Source of the DNA: Cyathus striatus | Taxonomy: Eukaryota; Basidiomycota; Agaricomycetes; Agaricales; Nidulariaceae | DNA: 64,000 bases | Reading direction: 5' to 3' | Assembly (NCBI GenBank): GCA_025738555.1 | Contig: JAOVFP010000003.1 | Location: forward strand, 4,340,001-4,404,000 | In this document: positions 10,121-21,646 of the stretch, one piece after another | Layout of the letters: the number at the start of each line of letters is the position of its first letter | Numbering within the stretch: position 1 is the stretch's first letter | Position numbers and translations under genes: made by a program | Notes under the pieces: model-generated | The model's database searches: none | Told to the model about the DNA's origin: nothing | Seen by the model: only the letters and a program-made list of their open reading frames with translations

Positions 10121-13100
10121 ATGTCTACCCAATCTACATTGCTCTCTGACACACTCCCAGGTTCTGTGCCAAAATTGGATGCAAACGGTTTAAACTGGAC
10201 CGTTTTCTTGTTTCGTTTCCAGGATGCCATGGAGGTGAAAGGGTACTGGGGTCATTTTGACGGCTCGACCCCACGCCCTGTGTTGACTCGCATGCCAGCA
10301 GCTCCTGCTACTGCTGCCACTGTTTCCAGTCCTCCTCCTGCCGAAGGTACCGAGGGTGCTGCTGCACCAAGCCAGCCTTCAGAGGGAGATGCTTCTGCCA
10401 CTAGTCCACCATCGGACACAGTCACACCTGGGGATATTGTTCAGTGGGACAAAGACAAGCGCTCAGCAAAGTCTTTACTTACCCAGAAAATCCCCAACTC
10501 AGCTTTGATGTTGATCAAAGACAAGTTGACGGTGCAGGAGTGCTGGGAAACGATTGTTAGGGAGTATACCGACAAGGGAGCATTTGAGCAAACAGACTTA
10601 CGACAGGGTTTCCTTGATTTGCATTGCCCACTGAAAGGCAATGTGAAAGAATTCTTGGACAATTTGCGAAAATGTCGTATCGAGTTGCTCTCGCTAGGGG
10701 TGGACATCAGTGAAAATGATTATTGTTCTACAATCATTTCGAGCTTACCTATTCATCTGTCCAAGTTTGCTTCAAGTTTGCTGGCTACCGCAAAAATGTG
10801 GGGCAGACCAGTGAAGCCAGATGATTTGATTTCTGCGATCTCGGAAGAGTACTCCAGGGATTTGATGCAGCAGATGCGTTATAAGAAAACGCAAGAGAGC
10901 GAACCAGATGTTGCGCTTGCGGCCACCTCGAGTGGAGGAAAGGGGTTGGATAAGAAGGCAAGGGGCACTTGCTTTTATTGCAAGGAGACGGGCCATTGGA
11001 AATGCAATTGCCTGAAGGCTAAGAAGGAGAAGGAGCAGTCGGCGTCCTCCAAGCAAACAGCTGGATCTGCAAACGCCGCGCTCGACTCCGATTCTGAACT
11101 AGAGGGTGGTTTTGCGGCATTTTCGGACAGTGATTTTGAGCTAGAGGAAATGCTGTATGAGTCTTCAGCTTTTGCAAGTGAAGACAATGAGCCCTTAGGT
11201 AGTGATGACAGTTTCTCGGAGGTAGGCAATGAAATGGCAGCAAGTTGGGAGTCACTGGGGGAATCTGAAAGCGAGTGGGATAATATATCCCAGGAATCAG
11301 CCTCAGACTCAGAGGAAATCTCTGCCACTAATGCTGTAATCGACAGCATGTCCACAGAATCTCCATGCATGGAGATAGTTGACTCTGGGTGCACGCGGCA
11401 CATTTCACCATACCGCGATGCATTTACAAGCCTTCAAGAAATCCCCCCACACATTTTTAAGGCTGCCAGTAAGCACAAATTCAGTGCAATAGGGCAGGGC
11501 GAGATGGTAATCAATGTACCAAACGATATTGATATCTCGCAGCTATGCCTCACGGAGGTCTTGTACTCTCCAGAGGTGGGGTACACCTTAATTTCGGTAG
11601 GCATGCTTGATGATGCTGGATTTGTGGTCACATTTGCTGGTGGCAAATGTGTAATTCAAGGTGTTGACAGTGCTATAGTAGCACAGATTCCCAAGCAAGG
11701 GAAGGGGCTATACCGTATGGTACATGAGCTGGATACAGCAAATGCAGCTGATGAGACAGTGACACTGGATAAATTCCACTGTCGCATGGGCCACATTTCT
11801 CCTGAAACTGCAAAGTGCCTTGTCAAGAAAGGCTTTGTAACAGGAATACGACTCGAAAATTTGTCCTCAGGTGATCCATTCTTTTGCAAATCTTGTGTAT
11901 ATGCAAAAGCAACACGAAAATCGGTCCTGTGACAGCGCAAGGGTGACCGTGCGACTGTTTTTGGTGGAGAGGTCCACTCAGACCTCTGGGGACCAGCCCC
12001 AGTTGCAACTAAGGCTGGGAAGAAGTACTATGTTACCTTTGTTGACAACAAGACATGCTTGACTCACTTGTACCTCCTCAAATCCAAGGATGAGGCTTTT
12101 GAAGCCTACAAGGAGTATGAGGCCTGGGCAGACACAAACATGAATGCCAAGATCAGGACCTTGCACTCGGATTGAGGGGGAGAGTACATGGGAAAGGACT
12201 TCATTGGCCACCTGAAGAGCAAGGGTACACAGCAGAAACTGACTGTGCACGACACTCCTTCACAGAACAGAGTCGCGGAATGTCGAAATCGGACCATCAT
12301 TGAGTGCATTCGAGCATTGTTGCATGCCAGCGGACTACCAAAATCCCTTTGGGGTGAGGCAGCGCGACATGTAGTGTGGTTGATGAACTGCACTACAACT
12401 CGCATGCTTTCAGAAATGACGCTGTACAAGGCTACTTTTAACAAGAAGCCTGATTTGTGTGACGTGCGAGAGTGGGGCGAGAAAGTGTGGGTGCGTGTCG
12501 AGAAGGGGAATAAGTTAGGAGGACGTGTTCACGAGGGATGCTGGATGGGTATTGACGAGCAATCGAAGGGCGTATGCATATATTGGCCTGACACATGCAC
12601 AGTTAGTGTCGAAAGAAATATCTATTTCGATAAAATGGGTGCGTCAGCCAGTCGTCTTGAGGGGAGGATTGGGAGTTTGCTATCGAGACTCCCGCTGACT
12701 TACCTGCCTCGAAATTGAGTGAAACAATGCCCTCCCCAGCCTCTGGCAGCGCAAAACCCAAAAATCCATCCCCTCCTGTCCCTTCTACACCAGCAAAGCC
12801 TTCCCCACCACACAGTGTCGACCCTCCCAGTGCTAATCCTCCAGATATTGTGCCTCCCGAGCTCCAAGGATGCCCACATCGAACATTGAAACCATCTGCA
12901 CGCATACAGGAATTGTTGGATGGAACAGCAGTGTATACGAACCATCATAATGTGCCTATCATACCAGTCGGTGTCCAAACATCACGCCCTGAGCCAGAAC
13001 CAGTGGCCGAATGCGAGCCTATAGTGTTTGAGGGGGAGGGATCTGTGGACTGGATTATGGCAGCAGATTACATAGAGGAGTACGCAATGGCAGCCGAAAT

Positions 13101-14691
13101 CAGCGAAGCAGAAGCACTGGAGCCTCAGCATCTCACTGAAGCAAAGTCCAGACCAGATTGGCCTCTCTGGGAGCAAGCGATTGAGGAGGAGCTGGTGACT
13201 TTGGGGGAAATGGGGACTTGGGAACTTGTCGATCCACCAGAAGATGCTAATGTTGTTGGCTCGAAATGGGTCTTCAGAGCCAAGAAGGACACTGACAGAA
13301 GCATTGTATGATACAAGGTGCAATTGGTTGCACAAGGCTTCTCGCAGGTTCCAGGTGTTGACTATTTCGACACATTTGCGCCAGTAGTGCGACTTGCATC
13401 AATATGCACTGTGCTTGCAATTGCGGCAGCTATGGACCTGGAGCTCCACCAGATCAATATAAAGGGTGCATACTTAAATGGAAAACTTACAGATGATGAG
13501 AAAATTTATATGTGCCAGCCTCCTGGCTATACAGCCCCCAATTCCTCTGGCAAGGTGTGCTTTCTACACAAAACCCTGTATGGGTTGAAGCAGTCTGGTC
13601 ATCATTGGTACTAGAGGCTCTGTGAGATCTTGGTTGATTCCATGGGATTTGAACATTGCAAAGTTGACCAGAGTGTTTTTATAAAAAAGCAGAGTGGAGG
13701 AAAGGAACTAACAGTTGTGCTTGTGCACGTCGACGATTGCACACTGGCGGCAACAAGTCTTTCGTTGATCAACCAGTTCAAAATCCGAATTGCCAGTCAC
13801 GTGGACATTACCAATTTGGGTGAGTTGCATTGGCTACTCGGAATCGAAGTCTGCCGCATTCGTGAACGTCGTGCCCTCTACCTCTCTCAATGTTCGTACA
13901 TTGACTCCATCCTCCGTTGTTTCAACTTGCAAGATGCAAAACCCCTCTCCATCCCTATGGACCTGAGTGCCCGTCTCACCTCTGCCCAATCTCCGTCTTC
14001 AACATGCGATTTCGCGTTCATGCGCAACATCCCCTACTCTGAAGCAGTAGGCTCTATCAATTATGCCATCTTAGGAACTCGCCCAGACCTGGCATTCCCT
14101 CTTCAAACCATCTCTCGATTTATGTCTAGCCCTGGACCTGCCCACTGGGAAGCTGTCCAACACATTCTGTGTTACTTGAAAGGAACTAGGGACTTGTGGT
14201 TGGGATTTGGTGGTGATTCCACAGAGTTAGCAGGGTACTCTGACATGGATGGGAACATGTCTGAGAATAGACATGCAATTTCAGGGTACACTTTTATTCT
14301 AAATGGTGGTGCCATTTCGTGGTCCTCTAAACGACAGGAAATCATATCACTCTCGACTACTGAAAGCAAATACATCGCCGCAATGCACGCCTCGAAGGAA
14401 GCCCTTTGGCTTCATTCACTTATCACTCAAATCTTCGGTTTCGACCTTGCCCCCACCACTCTTTTTTGCGACAACCAATCCACAATCGCACTCACAAAGG
14501 ATCACCAATATCATGCACGTACGAAGCATATTGACGTGCGTTACCACTTCATCCATTGGATCGTCGAAGAAGGATCCATCCGCCTTGTTTATTGCCCGAC
14601 TGACGACATGGTAGCCGACATATTCACGAAGGTGCTACCTTCTGCGAAAGTCAAGCATTTCGCTAGTGAACTCGGACTCGTTAGGGTTTGA
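10121..14691 (+). pseudogene. Copia gag-pol polyprotein (four stops, one frameshift)
   Basis: Start ATG at 10121. Gag has a CCHC zinc knuckle 'CFYCKETGHWKCNC' at about residue 284 and an acidic Ser/Glu-rich stretch after it. Next come the protease active site 'IVDSGCTRHI' (about 420) and the GAG-pre-integrase motif ('CRMGHIS…CVYAKATRK'). Then the integrase ('VHSDLWGP', 'PSQNRVAECRNRTIIECIRA'), the reverse transcriptase ('WVFRAKKDTD', 'QINIKGAYLNG', 'LVHVDD'), and RNase H ('TRPDLAF', 'STTESKYIAA', 'TKHIDVRYHF'). Breaks: TGA after 'KSVL' (11930), TGA after 'LHSD' (about 12173), a 1-bp loss in a G run at about 12661, TGA after 'RSIV' (13309), TAG after 'HHWY' (13612). The three TGAs fit CGA and the TAG fits CAG, so all four are C-to-T changes. 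The decayed copy is inactive on its own. Confidence 0.93.
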
Positions 14692-14698
14692 GGGGGAG
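14690..14698 (+). other. Polypurine tract
   Basis: GAGGGGGAG directly abuts the 3' LTR start (TGTTG at 14699), as expected for the plus-strand DNA primer of an LTR retrotransposon. Confidence 0.8.
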
Positions 14699-14866
14699 TG
14701 TTGAATATACAAATGCCCCCAAGTCCGACTCACACTCTCGTTTTCTGTTAGACCACGCCCACTGGTATTCATTCAGCAGCCACCGAGGTCATACACTCAT
14801 TGCACAGTAAAGGACAATATATTGTATATATTGTATTGCTCTCTGTTTCACCATGCTGCCCTTTTC

Positions 14867-16179
14867 GAGCTCTTTACACTTAGCCATGTGTTCTGTACGG
14901 AATCCGTGCGGAATCTGCACAGATTTTTTTCATTTTGGCAGAGGTTTTTTTGGGTCTGTACAGATTCCGCACAGATTCCGAAAATTCCGTATGGATTACG
15001 CAGAATTCCTCGGAATTCCGCATTACAGACCTGAAAATTCTGTACAGATTCTGTACAGAATCTGTACAGAATTTTATTACACTTATTTCCTTGCATGTGA
15101 CACTCTGCATTAAGCATGACACTAGGTGTTGAGTGTGATACTAGATGTTGAGTGTGACACTATACATCAAATGTGACACTATAAGCGTGACACTAGGTGT
15201 TGAGTGTGACACTATACATTAAATATGACACTATAAGGGTGACACTAGGTGTTGAGTGTGATACTAGGTATTGAGTGTGACACTATATGTTAAATGTGAC
15301 ACTATAAGCGTGACACTAGGTGTTGAGTGTGACACTAGGTGTTGAGTGTGACACTAAGTGTTGAGTGTGACACTAAGTGTTGAGTGTGACACTAAGTGTT
15401 GAGTGTGACACTAAGTGTTGAGTGTGACACTAAGTGTTGAGTGTGACACTAAGTGTTGAGTGTGACACTATACATTAAATGTGACACTATAAGCGTGACA
15501 CTAGGTGTTGAGTGTGATACTAAGTGTTGAGTGTGACACTATACATCAAATGTGACACTATAAGCGTGACACTAGGTGTTGAGTGTGACACTATATGTTG
15601 AATGTGACACTATGAGCGTGACACTAAGTGTTGAGTGTCACACTATACATTAAATGTGACACTATAAGCGTGACACTAGGTGTTGAGTGTGATACTAGGT
15701 ATTGAGTGTGATACTATGAGCGTGACACTAAGTGTTGAGTGTCATACTATACGTTAAATGTGACACTATAAGGGTGACACTAGGTGTTGAGTGTGATACT
15801 AGGTATTGTGTGTGACACTATACATTAAATGTGACACTATACATTAAGCATAACACTATGCATTAAGCATGATACTATGCATTGAGAATGATACTATATA
15901 TTGAGTGTATCATGAATTTTGTATAGTGACACTTTTCACCTAGGGTTACACTTGACATGTGTGACAAGGCAGCAATGCATAAATCCACTCAGAATCCATG
16001 CAGAATATGTATGGAATCCATATAGAATAATCACCTCTAATAATAATAATAGCTACTATATAAATTCTGTATGGTATCTATACAGGTCTGTACAGGTCTG
16101 TACGGATCTGCACAGAATCCGCACGGATCCATGCGGATCCGTACAGATCCGTACAGACCTCTTGTGGGAGTGTAAATTA
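14867..16179. mobile_element. Non-autonomous DNA element in the 3' LTR (Mutator-like?)
   Basis: It is flanked by an exact repeat CTGCCCTTTTC (14856-14866, 16180-16190). This is a 9-11 bp target duplication, the length typical of Mutator-like elements. The ends share a TTTACACT core (GAGCTCTTTACACT left; AGTAATTTACACTCCC as reverse complement of the right end including two bases of the duplication). Inside, arrays of GTACGGAT/CTGTACAG-type words near both ends surround a 17-bp minisatellite. No coding capacity. The right terminus resembles the start of the insertion at 57199 (AGTACTTTACCCTCCC), which supports a repeated element family. The superfamily assignment is tentative. Confidence 0.7.
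15110..15905. repeat. 17-bp minisatellite (GTGACACTAAGTGTTGA)
   Basis: Roughly 45 tandem units of GTGACACTAAGTGTTGA and close variants (AGG/TATACATTAAAT forms). Several variants recur in the same order, for example TATACATTAAATGTGACAC followed by TATAAGCGTGACAC, so higher-order units have been copied. It sits in the middle of the element in the copia 3' LTR. Confidence 0.9.
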
Positions 16180-17574
16180 CTGCCCTTTTCCTGTACTAAT
16201 ACATACTTGTACTATACTGCTACTGTGCTGCACAGCGCACTATTGGCCTCAAGCTTTCCCCAGTATGTAGTTTACTCCTTTGTCCTGGAGTAAAGGACTC
16301 ATAGTGTATATAAACCTATGTACTTTAGATAGTACACCTCAGCCGTTATTTACGATGCTGAGGTGAGTTCTCTTATTTGTACATACTGTATCGTTTACTT
16401 ACAATTACCTAGTGAAACACTCTAGGTATCTATCTAATATATATAGCCATTATTTACAACACTGAGTGAAACACTCTAGGTTTTCTACAACTGCGCTGCT
16501 ACTTCCAATATTACATGATCACCTCATCCATCTTTTTGGTCATCTCTCTCGTTATAACCATTGAACTTGAAAACAGTGCCAGTGGATTTCTCAACCAGTC
16601 CTTAAAATGTTACTTTGCCTTCTTCAGCCTGCAGACAACACACCCCAAGTATAATACCCCTGCAGAAATAAACAACTTCTTCAAAATTGTACATGAGATA
16701 CTCAATGTCTTTATGGAAAAGAAGATATCTGCCACAGACCCTACCTGGGAGCAGCTCCAGAAGAACTGGGTGAGGATAGGGAAGGTCATTATGAGTAGCT
16801 TGGTGGATATGGATAGTAAGCAGGCCATGGCTTTGTCAGAGGAAGAAGTGGATGCATTGGAGAGCAAGATGAGGGCAAAGGTGGTTATTATGTGTAACAC
16901 TGCATGCATGCCTTGATATTTCAATGTGAAATAGCTTTGAAATACTGTGGAAATATTCTTTATATTACATTATTATTTCGCTTTGTAATACTCTTACAAT
17001 TCACATATGATATTTCTCACATATTTGAAAGTCACAATAACAAAGAACTATTGAAACCCAGATCCCCATTTTCTTTGAAATCCTTTATTCAATATTTCAA
17101 ATGTTTTTCACCTATGAAATAATAAAGAAATATTTATTTGGGTAGTCACAATGAGCTTTGTCTACCATTGTCTCATCTTTGTGACATATGTCACAAGGTT
17201 CTTATCTAAGAGATCTTAGCAAGATCTTGGTCACAGTGGCATTGTGACATGTGTCATGATTGTCATATTTGTCCCACAGTGTCACACATGTTGCAGTTAT
17301 CACAGTTGTCACAGTTGTCACAGTTGTTGCAGTCGTCACAGTGTCAGGCATGATTTTTGATTATATATAATGCACTGTATACCACAATTAAAGAAATTGC
17401 ACTGTCATGTCACATGACTGAATAGTTCACACCATCACATGATACAATACACTACTAATCAAATATACCCAATACCATACATGAACAAATAACTTTTAAA
17501 TCACCATTAAACATCATACACATATCAATAATTAATCACTTGCACAAACAATGCACTAACAAAGGATAATATGA

Positions 17575-17860
17575 CACTCTTTCATTGTGTTATTCATCCA
17601 TTGTATGAAGACAATGAGAAACTATTTATATACAACTCCATTGTTTTCAATCCTACTGTTCATAATAAATGAACTGCATTGTACTATTCACCTATTATTG
17701 AAGACAATGAGAAAACTATTTATATATCACTCCATTGTTTTCAATCCTATTGTTCATAATAAATGAACTACATTGTACTCTTTACTCATTGTTCAAAGAT
17801 AATGTGAAACTATTTATATATGACTCCATTGTTTTCACTGCCATTGTTCACACAATGGCA
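17575..17860. repeat. ~98-bp tandem repeat, three units
   Basis: Three successive copies of a unit containing GAAACTATTTATATA and CTCCATTGTTTTCA, inside the CACTA-like element. They are followed to about 18020 by scattered ATTGTTC/GAACAAT words on both strands. Confidence 0.7.
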
Positions 17861-18125
17861 GATAGGTATCTATTGTTCGCTACTCCATTGTGATAAATTT
17901 GGATTCCTATTGTTCTTGCCCAGAACAATGTAGCTCTTTATTTAGAACAATGTAATTCATTACACATTGTTCTAACATAAGCTATTGTTCTCTGCTGACT
18001 AACCCTCAAATACCATTGTCCTGTACAGCCTCAGATCTAAAATCTACACTTGCACACTACTCATTTTGGAGAACAATGTAGGATGGTAGAGTGGGAATTG
18101 GATTACTAAGCAGGTTGGGAAAAGG

Positions 18126-18133
18126 TATATAAG
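18126..18133 (+). promoter_or_regulatory. TATA box of an apparently non-coding transcription unit
   Basis: TATATAAG lies in a well-formed core promoter setting inside the CACTA-like element. The following ~250 bp are rich in CAGTAACAGTCACAG-type words and hold no open frame. It may be the promoter of the parental transposase kept in the deletion derivative (inference). Confidence 0.35.
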
Positions 18134-18649
18134 GAGGGCAGTTTGGCAGTAGATAGATAGCTACCCACCCCCCAGTAGTCTCACCCATTTGTCATTAGTC
18201 ATCAGTTATTAGTACAGTTTTATCAGCACAGCTAGTACAGTCAGAAATAGTATCAGTATCAGCAACAGTAAACAGATCAGTAACAGTCACAGTATTAGTC
18301 AGAAGTAACAGTCACAGTCAGAGTAACAGTAACAGAAGCAGAATCAGTCATAGGTCAAGTCTTAAGCAAGTTAAGCATTGATCTATACAATATACACATC
18401 AGATATAGCACCAAGTCTATAGTGTGTACTATACCCCTTTCATTATACTTGTCATTATATACAGCCTTTGCTGTACATTATCCTTCATACCAAGTTTCAT
18501 ACAATTTATACAGCTTTTGCTGTACAAGACCATCCACTAAATTTCCAAGAATATCCTTGCTAAATATTTCCTGACACTCAGGTGTTGTAACATGAACAAA
18601 GTCAATTCCTGTTAGCACCTTAGATTAACTTAATCTTAAACGACAACAG

Positions 18650-18905
18650 CTGTCCCACAGTGTCATATATGTCGCAATCGTCACACTTATCACAACTGTG
18701 ACAACTGTGACAACTGCGACAACTGTGACAACTGTGACACTGTGGGACAGCTGTGACAACTGCAATGACTGTGATGACTGTGATGACTGTGACGACTGTG
18801 ACGACTGTGACATGTGTGACACTGTGGGACAGCTGTGACAACTGCGACAACTGTGATGACTGCAATATGTGTGACACTGTGGGACAAATATGACAATCGT
18901 GACAC
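18650..18905. repeat. 9-bp minisatellite (CTGTGACAA)
   Basis: Tandem copies of CTGTGACAA with variants CTGCGACAA, CTGTGATGA and CTGTGACGA. Punctuated three times by the longer phrase GACACTGTGGGACA. A matching, shorter array in reverse orientation lies at about 17275-17345, so it belongs to the inner part of the element's inverted repeats. Confidence 0.85.
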
Positions 18906-19380
18906 ATGTCACAATGCCACTGTGACTAAGATGAGACAATGGTAGACAAAGCCCATTGTGACTACCCAAATAAATATTTCTTTGTTATTTCATAGGTGAA
19001 AAACATTTGAAATATTGAATAAAGGATTTCAAAGAAAATGGGAATCCAGGTTTCAATATTTCTTTGTTATTGTGACTTTCAAATATGTGAGAAGTATTGT
19101 ATGTGAATTGTAAGAGTATTACAAAGTGAAATAATGATGTAATATAAAGAATATTTCCATGGTATTTCAAAGCTATTTCACATTGAAATATCAAGGCATG
19201 CATGCAGTGTGAGAGTGAGAGGTTGATTGCAGAGATCTATTTGCTGAAAAGGAGGAGGGTGATGTGAGGATGCAGAGGGCTAAAGAGATATTAATGAGGT
19301 ACTTGTCTAAGATGGTGGAGGTTACAAATGTTGATATCAGTGAGGAGGAAGTGCCAACTTTGGAGAGTGTGATTCAATAG

Positions 19381-20004
19381 GAGGTGTCATTGAGAGAGGT
19401 AGACTTTTTCATTCATTGCTGTCCTCTGCTTTACCAACTTGTTGTTTTTGACAAGCAGAATCAGAATCCATTACTGCCATACATGCATGTTAACTTCAAT
19501 GCATATGTTGCAAGCTAACTAAAACATTGCATACATCACCATTCAACAGCTCTGGTCCACTAATCAGTATTGCATGCTTCATGCTTTGTCCCTTCAGGCC
19601 TTCCAGATTCTCTCTGACATTGGCACTCCACATAATCTGACACTATTTCTACCCATCTTCTCCAGGCCTCTAGACATGGCTGGTTGTATAAACAGGGTAT
19701 TTTCTTTTGAACACTTTGCAAATGGTGCACTTAATATTATCCAACACAGATTCACTATACTTTTCTAAATTGCTGAAAGTATGACTGCACAAGTCTATTT
19801 GCCCATAAAATCATTTCAATAATCATACACCAATTGAACTTCACAATCAATACCTTGCAATGAATGTTAGCAAGTAGTATTGACACAATAGAGAAGCATC
19901 ATGTTGAACAAATTGACTAAGCCTGTCTGTAGCCAGCTGATATATTCTACAAGTAGACATTTCGAGATTGGTTATCCTATGTACAGTTCATTTTAAAACT
20001 CAAT
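19381..20004. other. Intergenic, 3' flank of the broken family A gene
   Basis: The first ~130 bp match the flank of the fragment at 4787-4960. The rest is AT-rich with no convincing gene or repeat. Confidence 0.5.
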
Positions 20005-20897
20005 TCAGTAAAACTGTACCAGCTTCCTCAAATGTTTGCTTTCACTTTCAGAATCCATTTCAAGCACATCTCCAAGAACCTATAAGAATGTGTCAGCTCT
20101 CCAAAAAAAAAGACAAATAAGCTTGCTACTAACTTGATTCACAGCCAAATATTTCTTAACTGCACCATCTCCAAATATATACCTAATTCCAGAATCACTG
20201 GAAAGACTTTTTTGAGCCTCTTCCCAGGTTAGTGGCAACCTCCTCATAATACCCAATGTATTTCTCTCCTCTTCAGACATGTTGGCCACAGTCTGAGGTC
20301 CAGGGCAATCTTTAACCTTCAATTGCATATTTGACTGTATTCCCAAGTGCCCACACCCTAATATCGCTGCCAGGACAAGATACAGATTTGCAGTTCCATT
20401 GATAAAATGAAACTCATATTGTCTTGCAGTAATTGACCCCACACTGGTGTACCATATCAGGCATTCCTGATTTTCAGTCCCCCAGCAAACATATGTTCCA
20501 CCAGAACACATACCATCTACCATCCTCTTGTAAGAGGCCAGTATAGACATTGCATATCCCACAATACTGGGAAGGTATTCTAAAACCCCTGCAAGAAAAG
20601 AACTTTCATATAAGGAAAGATCACTGGGATACTTGGTAGATCAAGGTGAGTTTATTGAGATATGTGCATGGGCAGAGCTTCCAGTACTCCACATGAAGAT
20701 TCAGGGAGCAAATGTAGCTCTAAGGCCATGTTTGGCTGTGATGTGGAATATCGTTTCTTGCATGTGCACTAGCACATTGGCAGCTTCTAGTGGTGATAGG
20801 TCCAGTGACAACTTCATGCTGTATGTAAATTCAACTTGCATGAACTAGGTAAAGTGAATAGCTGCTACTCACTTGACTGGGTGCTGTTTCAGCATGG

Positions 20898-21434
20898 TAT
20901 GGAAAGCCAGACAACCACACTCAACTAGATCAAAGCAGTTGAACTCCAATATTTGGCAAGATGGCAGTCACTTAGATATGTTCTTAGGCACATCTTGTTC
21001 AGCCAGAATTTCAGTTAACCACTTAGTCCAAGCTTCAAGTCCTACTGTATTCAGATGCAAATGTAAGACTTGGTATTACAATAGAGTACTATAGCATGTG
21101 TCATTACTAATTATTTTGTACATTCACTTAAGTTCAATAGATACAATTGAGAAATAAGATGTTAAAAAAGTGTCTATGTTGTATAAACCTAGCTTTGAGA
21201 TGAGACTTGTAACCTGAAAAAGCATACAGAGTGCAGTAGCATATGTTTACTGCTATTTTTCTAGTGAGTTGTTGGAATAGGGTTGATCATGTCTGCAAGA
21301 ATAGTCCACTGAATTTGTGTGTAATAGCTTGATGTGCACAGCAGGAGTTGAACTCAAGATCAAATGCATGTGAATTTATCATGTGATATAAAAGTCATGA
21401 GTGTTGTTTCCTCCATGGAAACAACACTCATGAC
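20898..21434. repeat. Left terminal inverted repeat of the 8 kb transposon
   Basis: About 537 bp matching 28375-28911 in reverse with few mismatches. The inner end is a 41-nt palindrome (21394-21434) with perfect 18-bp arms, GTCATGAGTGTTGTTTCC, and a TCCAT loop. Confidence 0.9.
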
Positions 21435-21646
21435 TTACTCAAGTGTTGAGCCAGGTGCATTTCTTACAACACTGGCACATTTATTTTCATTCATATTATA
21501 AATACATCATTGCTTATGTTCATTTAGAGATTGCATATTTCAATAGATGTACTGTAGATTGTTTCAAGTGGTAATAATACCTATCTACAGAGCTATTCTA
21601 ATTGAAGTATCTGCAAGTACATATAACCAGCATATCAATTAATTTT

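Larger units (their letters stand above)
9586..16489 (+). mobile_element. Ty1/copia LTR retrotransposon with a nested DNA element
   Basis: Full-length copy: 5' LTR 9586-10052, primer-binding site, a single gag-pol region in the copia order (gag, protease, integrase, reverse transcriptase, RNase H), purine tract, and 3' LTR 14699-16489. Both LTRs are 467 bp once the 1,324 bp insertion in the 3' LTR is discounted. The 5-bp target duplication ACTGC is perfect. The element lies within family A pseudogene 2. Stops and one frameshift make it non-autonomous today, but the matching LTR lengths suggest modest age. A related solo LTR lies at 56513-56976. Confidence 0.95.
14699..16489 (+). repeat. 3' LTR of the copia element, interrupted
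   Basis: LTR sequence runs 14699-14866 and resumes at 16180-16489. The interruption is the element at 14867-16179 plus its target duplication. Removing it leaves 467 bp, the same as the 5' LTR. The differences from the 5' LTR are mostly transitions. Confidence 0.95.
16898..19209. mobile_element. CACTA-like DNA transposon, non-autonomous, 2,312 bp, long terminal inverted repeats
   Basis: It begins CACTGCATGCATGCC and ends with the exact reverse complement GGCATGCATGCAGTG. Inverted repeat similarity continues for about 290 bp (16898-17190 with 18916-19209) and, with gaps, further in. The 3-bp target duplication TGA (left copy mutated to TAA, 16895-16897; right 19210-19212) restores the host sequence exactly. 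CACT termini plus a 3-bp duplication are the CACTA/EnSpm signature. The inner ends are minisatellites of CTGTGACAA type. There is no transposase frame. It contains a TATA-like promoter near 18126 without a downstream coding region. Confidence 0.85.
9380..19380 (+). pseudogene. Second family A gene, shattered by two transposons
   Basis: Three pieces line up with the gene at 3794. Piece 1 is 9380-9585: ATG, presequence-like region, 'AGCTGGCCGCTCTCTCATCTAC' region shared. Piece 2 is 16490-16897: membrane-helix region, then 'DPTWEQLQKNW' to 'ALESKMRAKV'. Piece 3 is 19210-19380: '…SERLIAE…' to a TAG stop. The gap between pieces 1 and 2 is a copia element with target duplication ACTGC (9581-9585, 16490-16494). 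The gap between pieces 2 and 3 is a CACTA-like element with target duplication TGA (left copy now TAA). A 4-bp insertion near 9405 and indels in piece 3 also break the frame. The polyproline stretch of the intact copy is missing here. The transposons account for nearly all of the 10 kb span. Confidence 0.85.
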
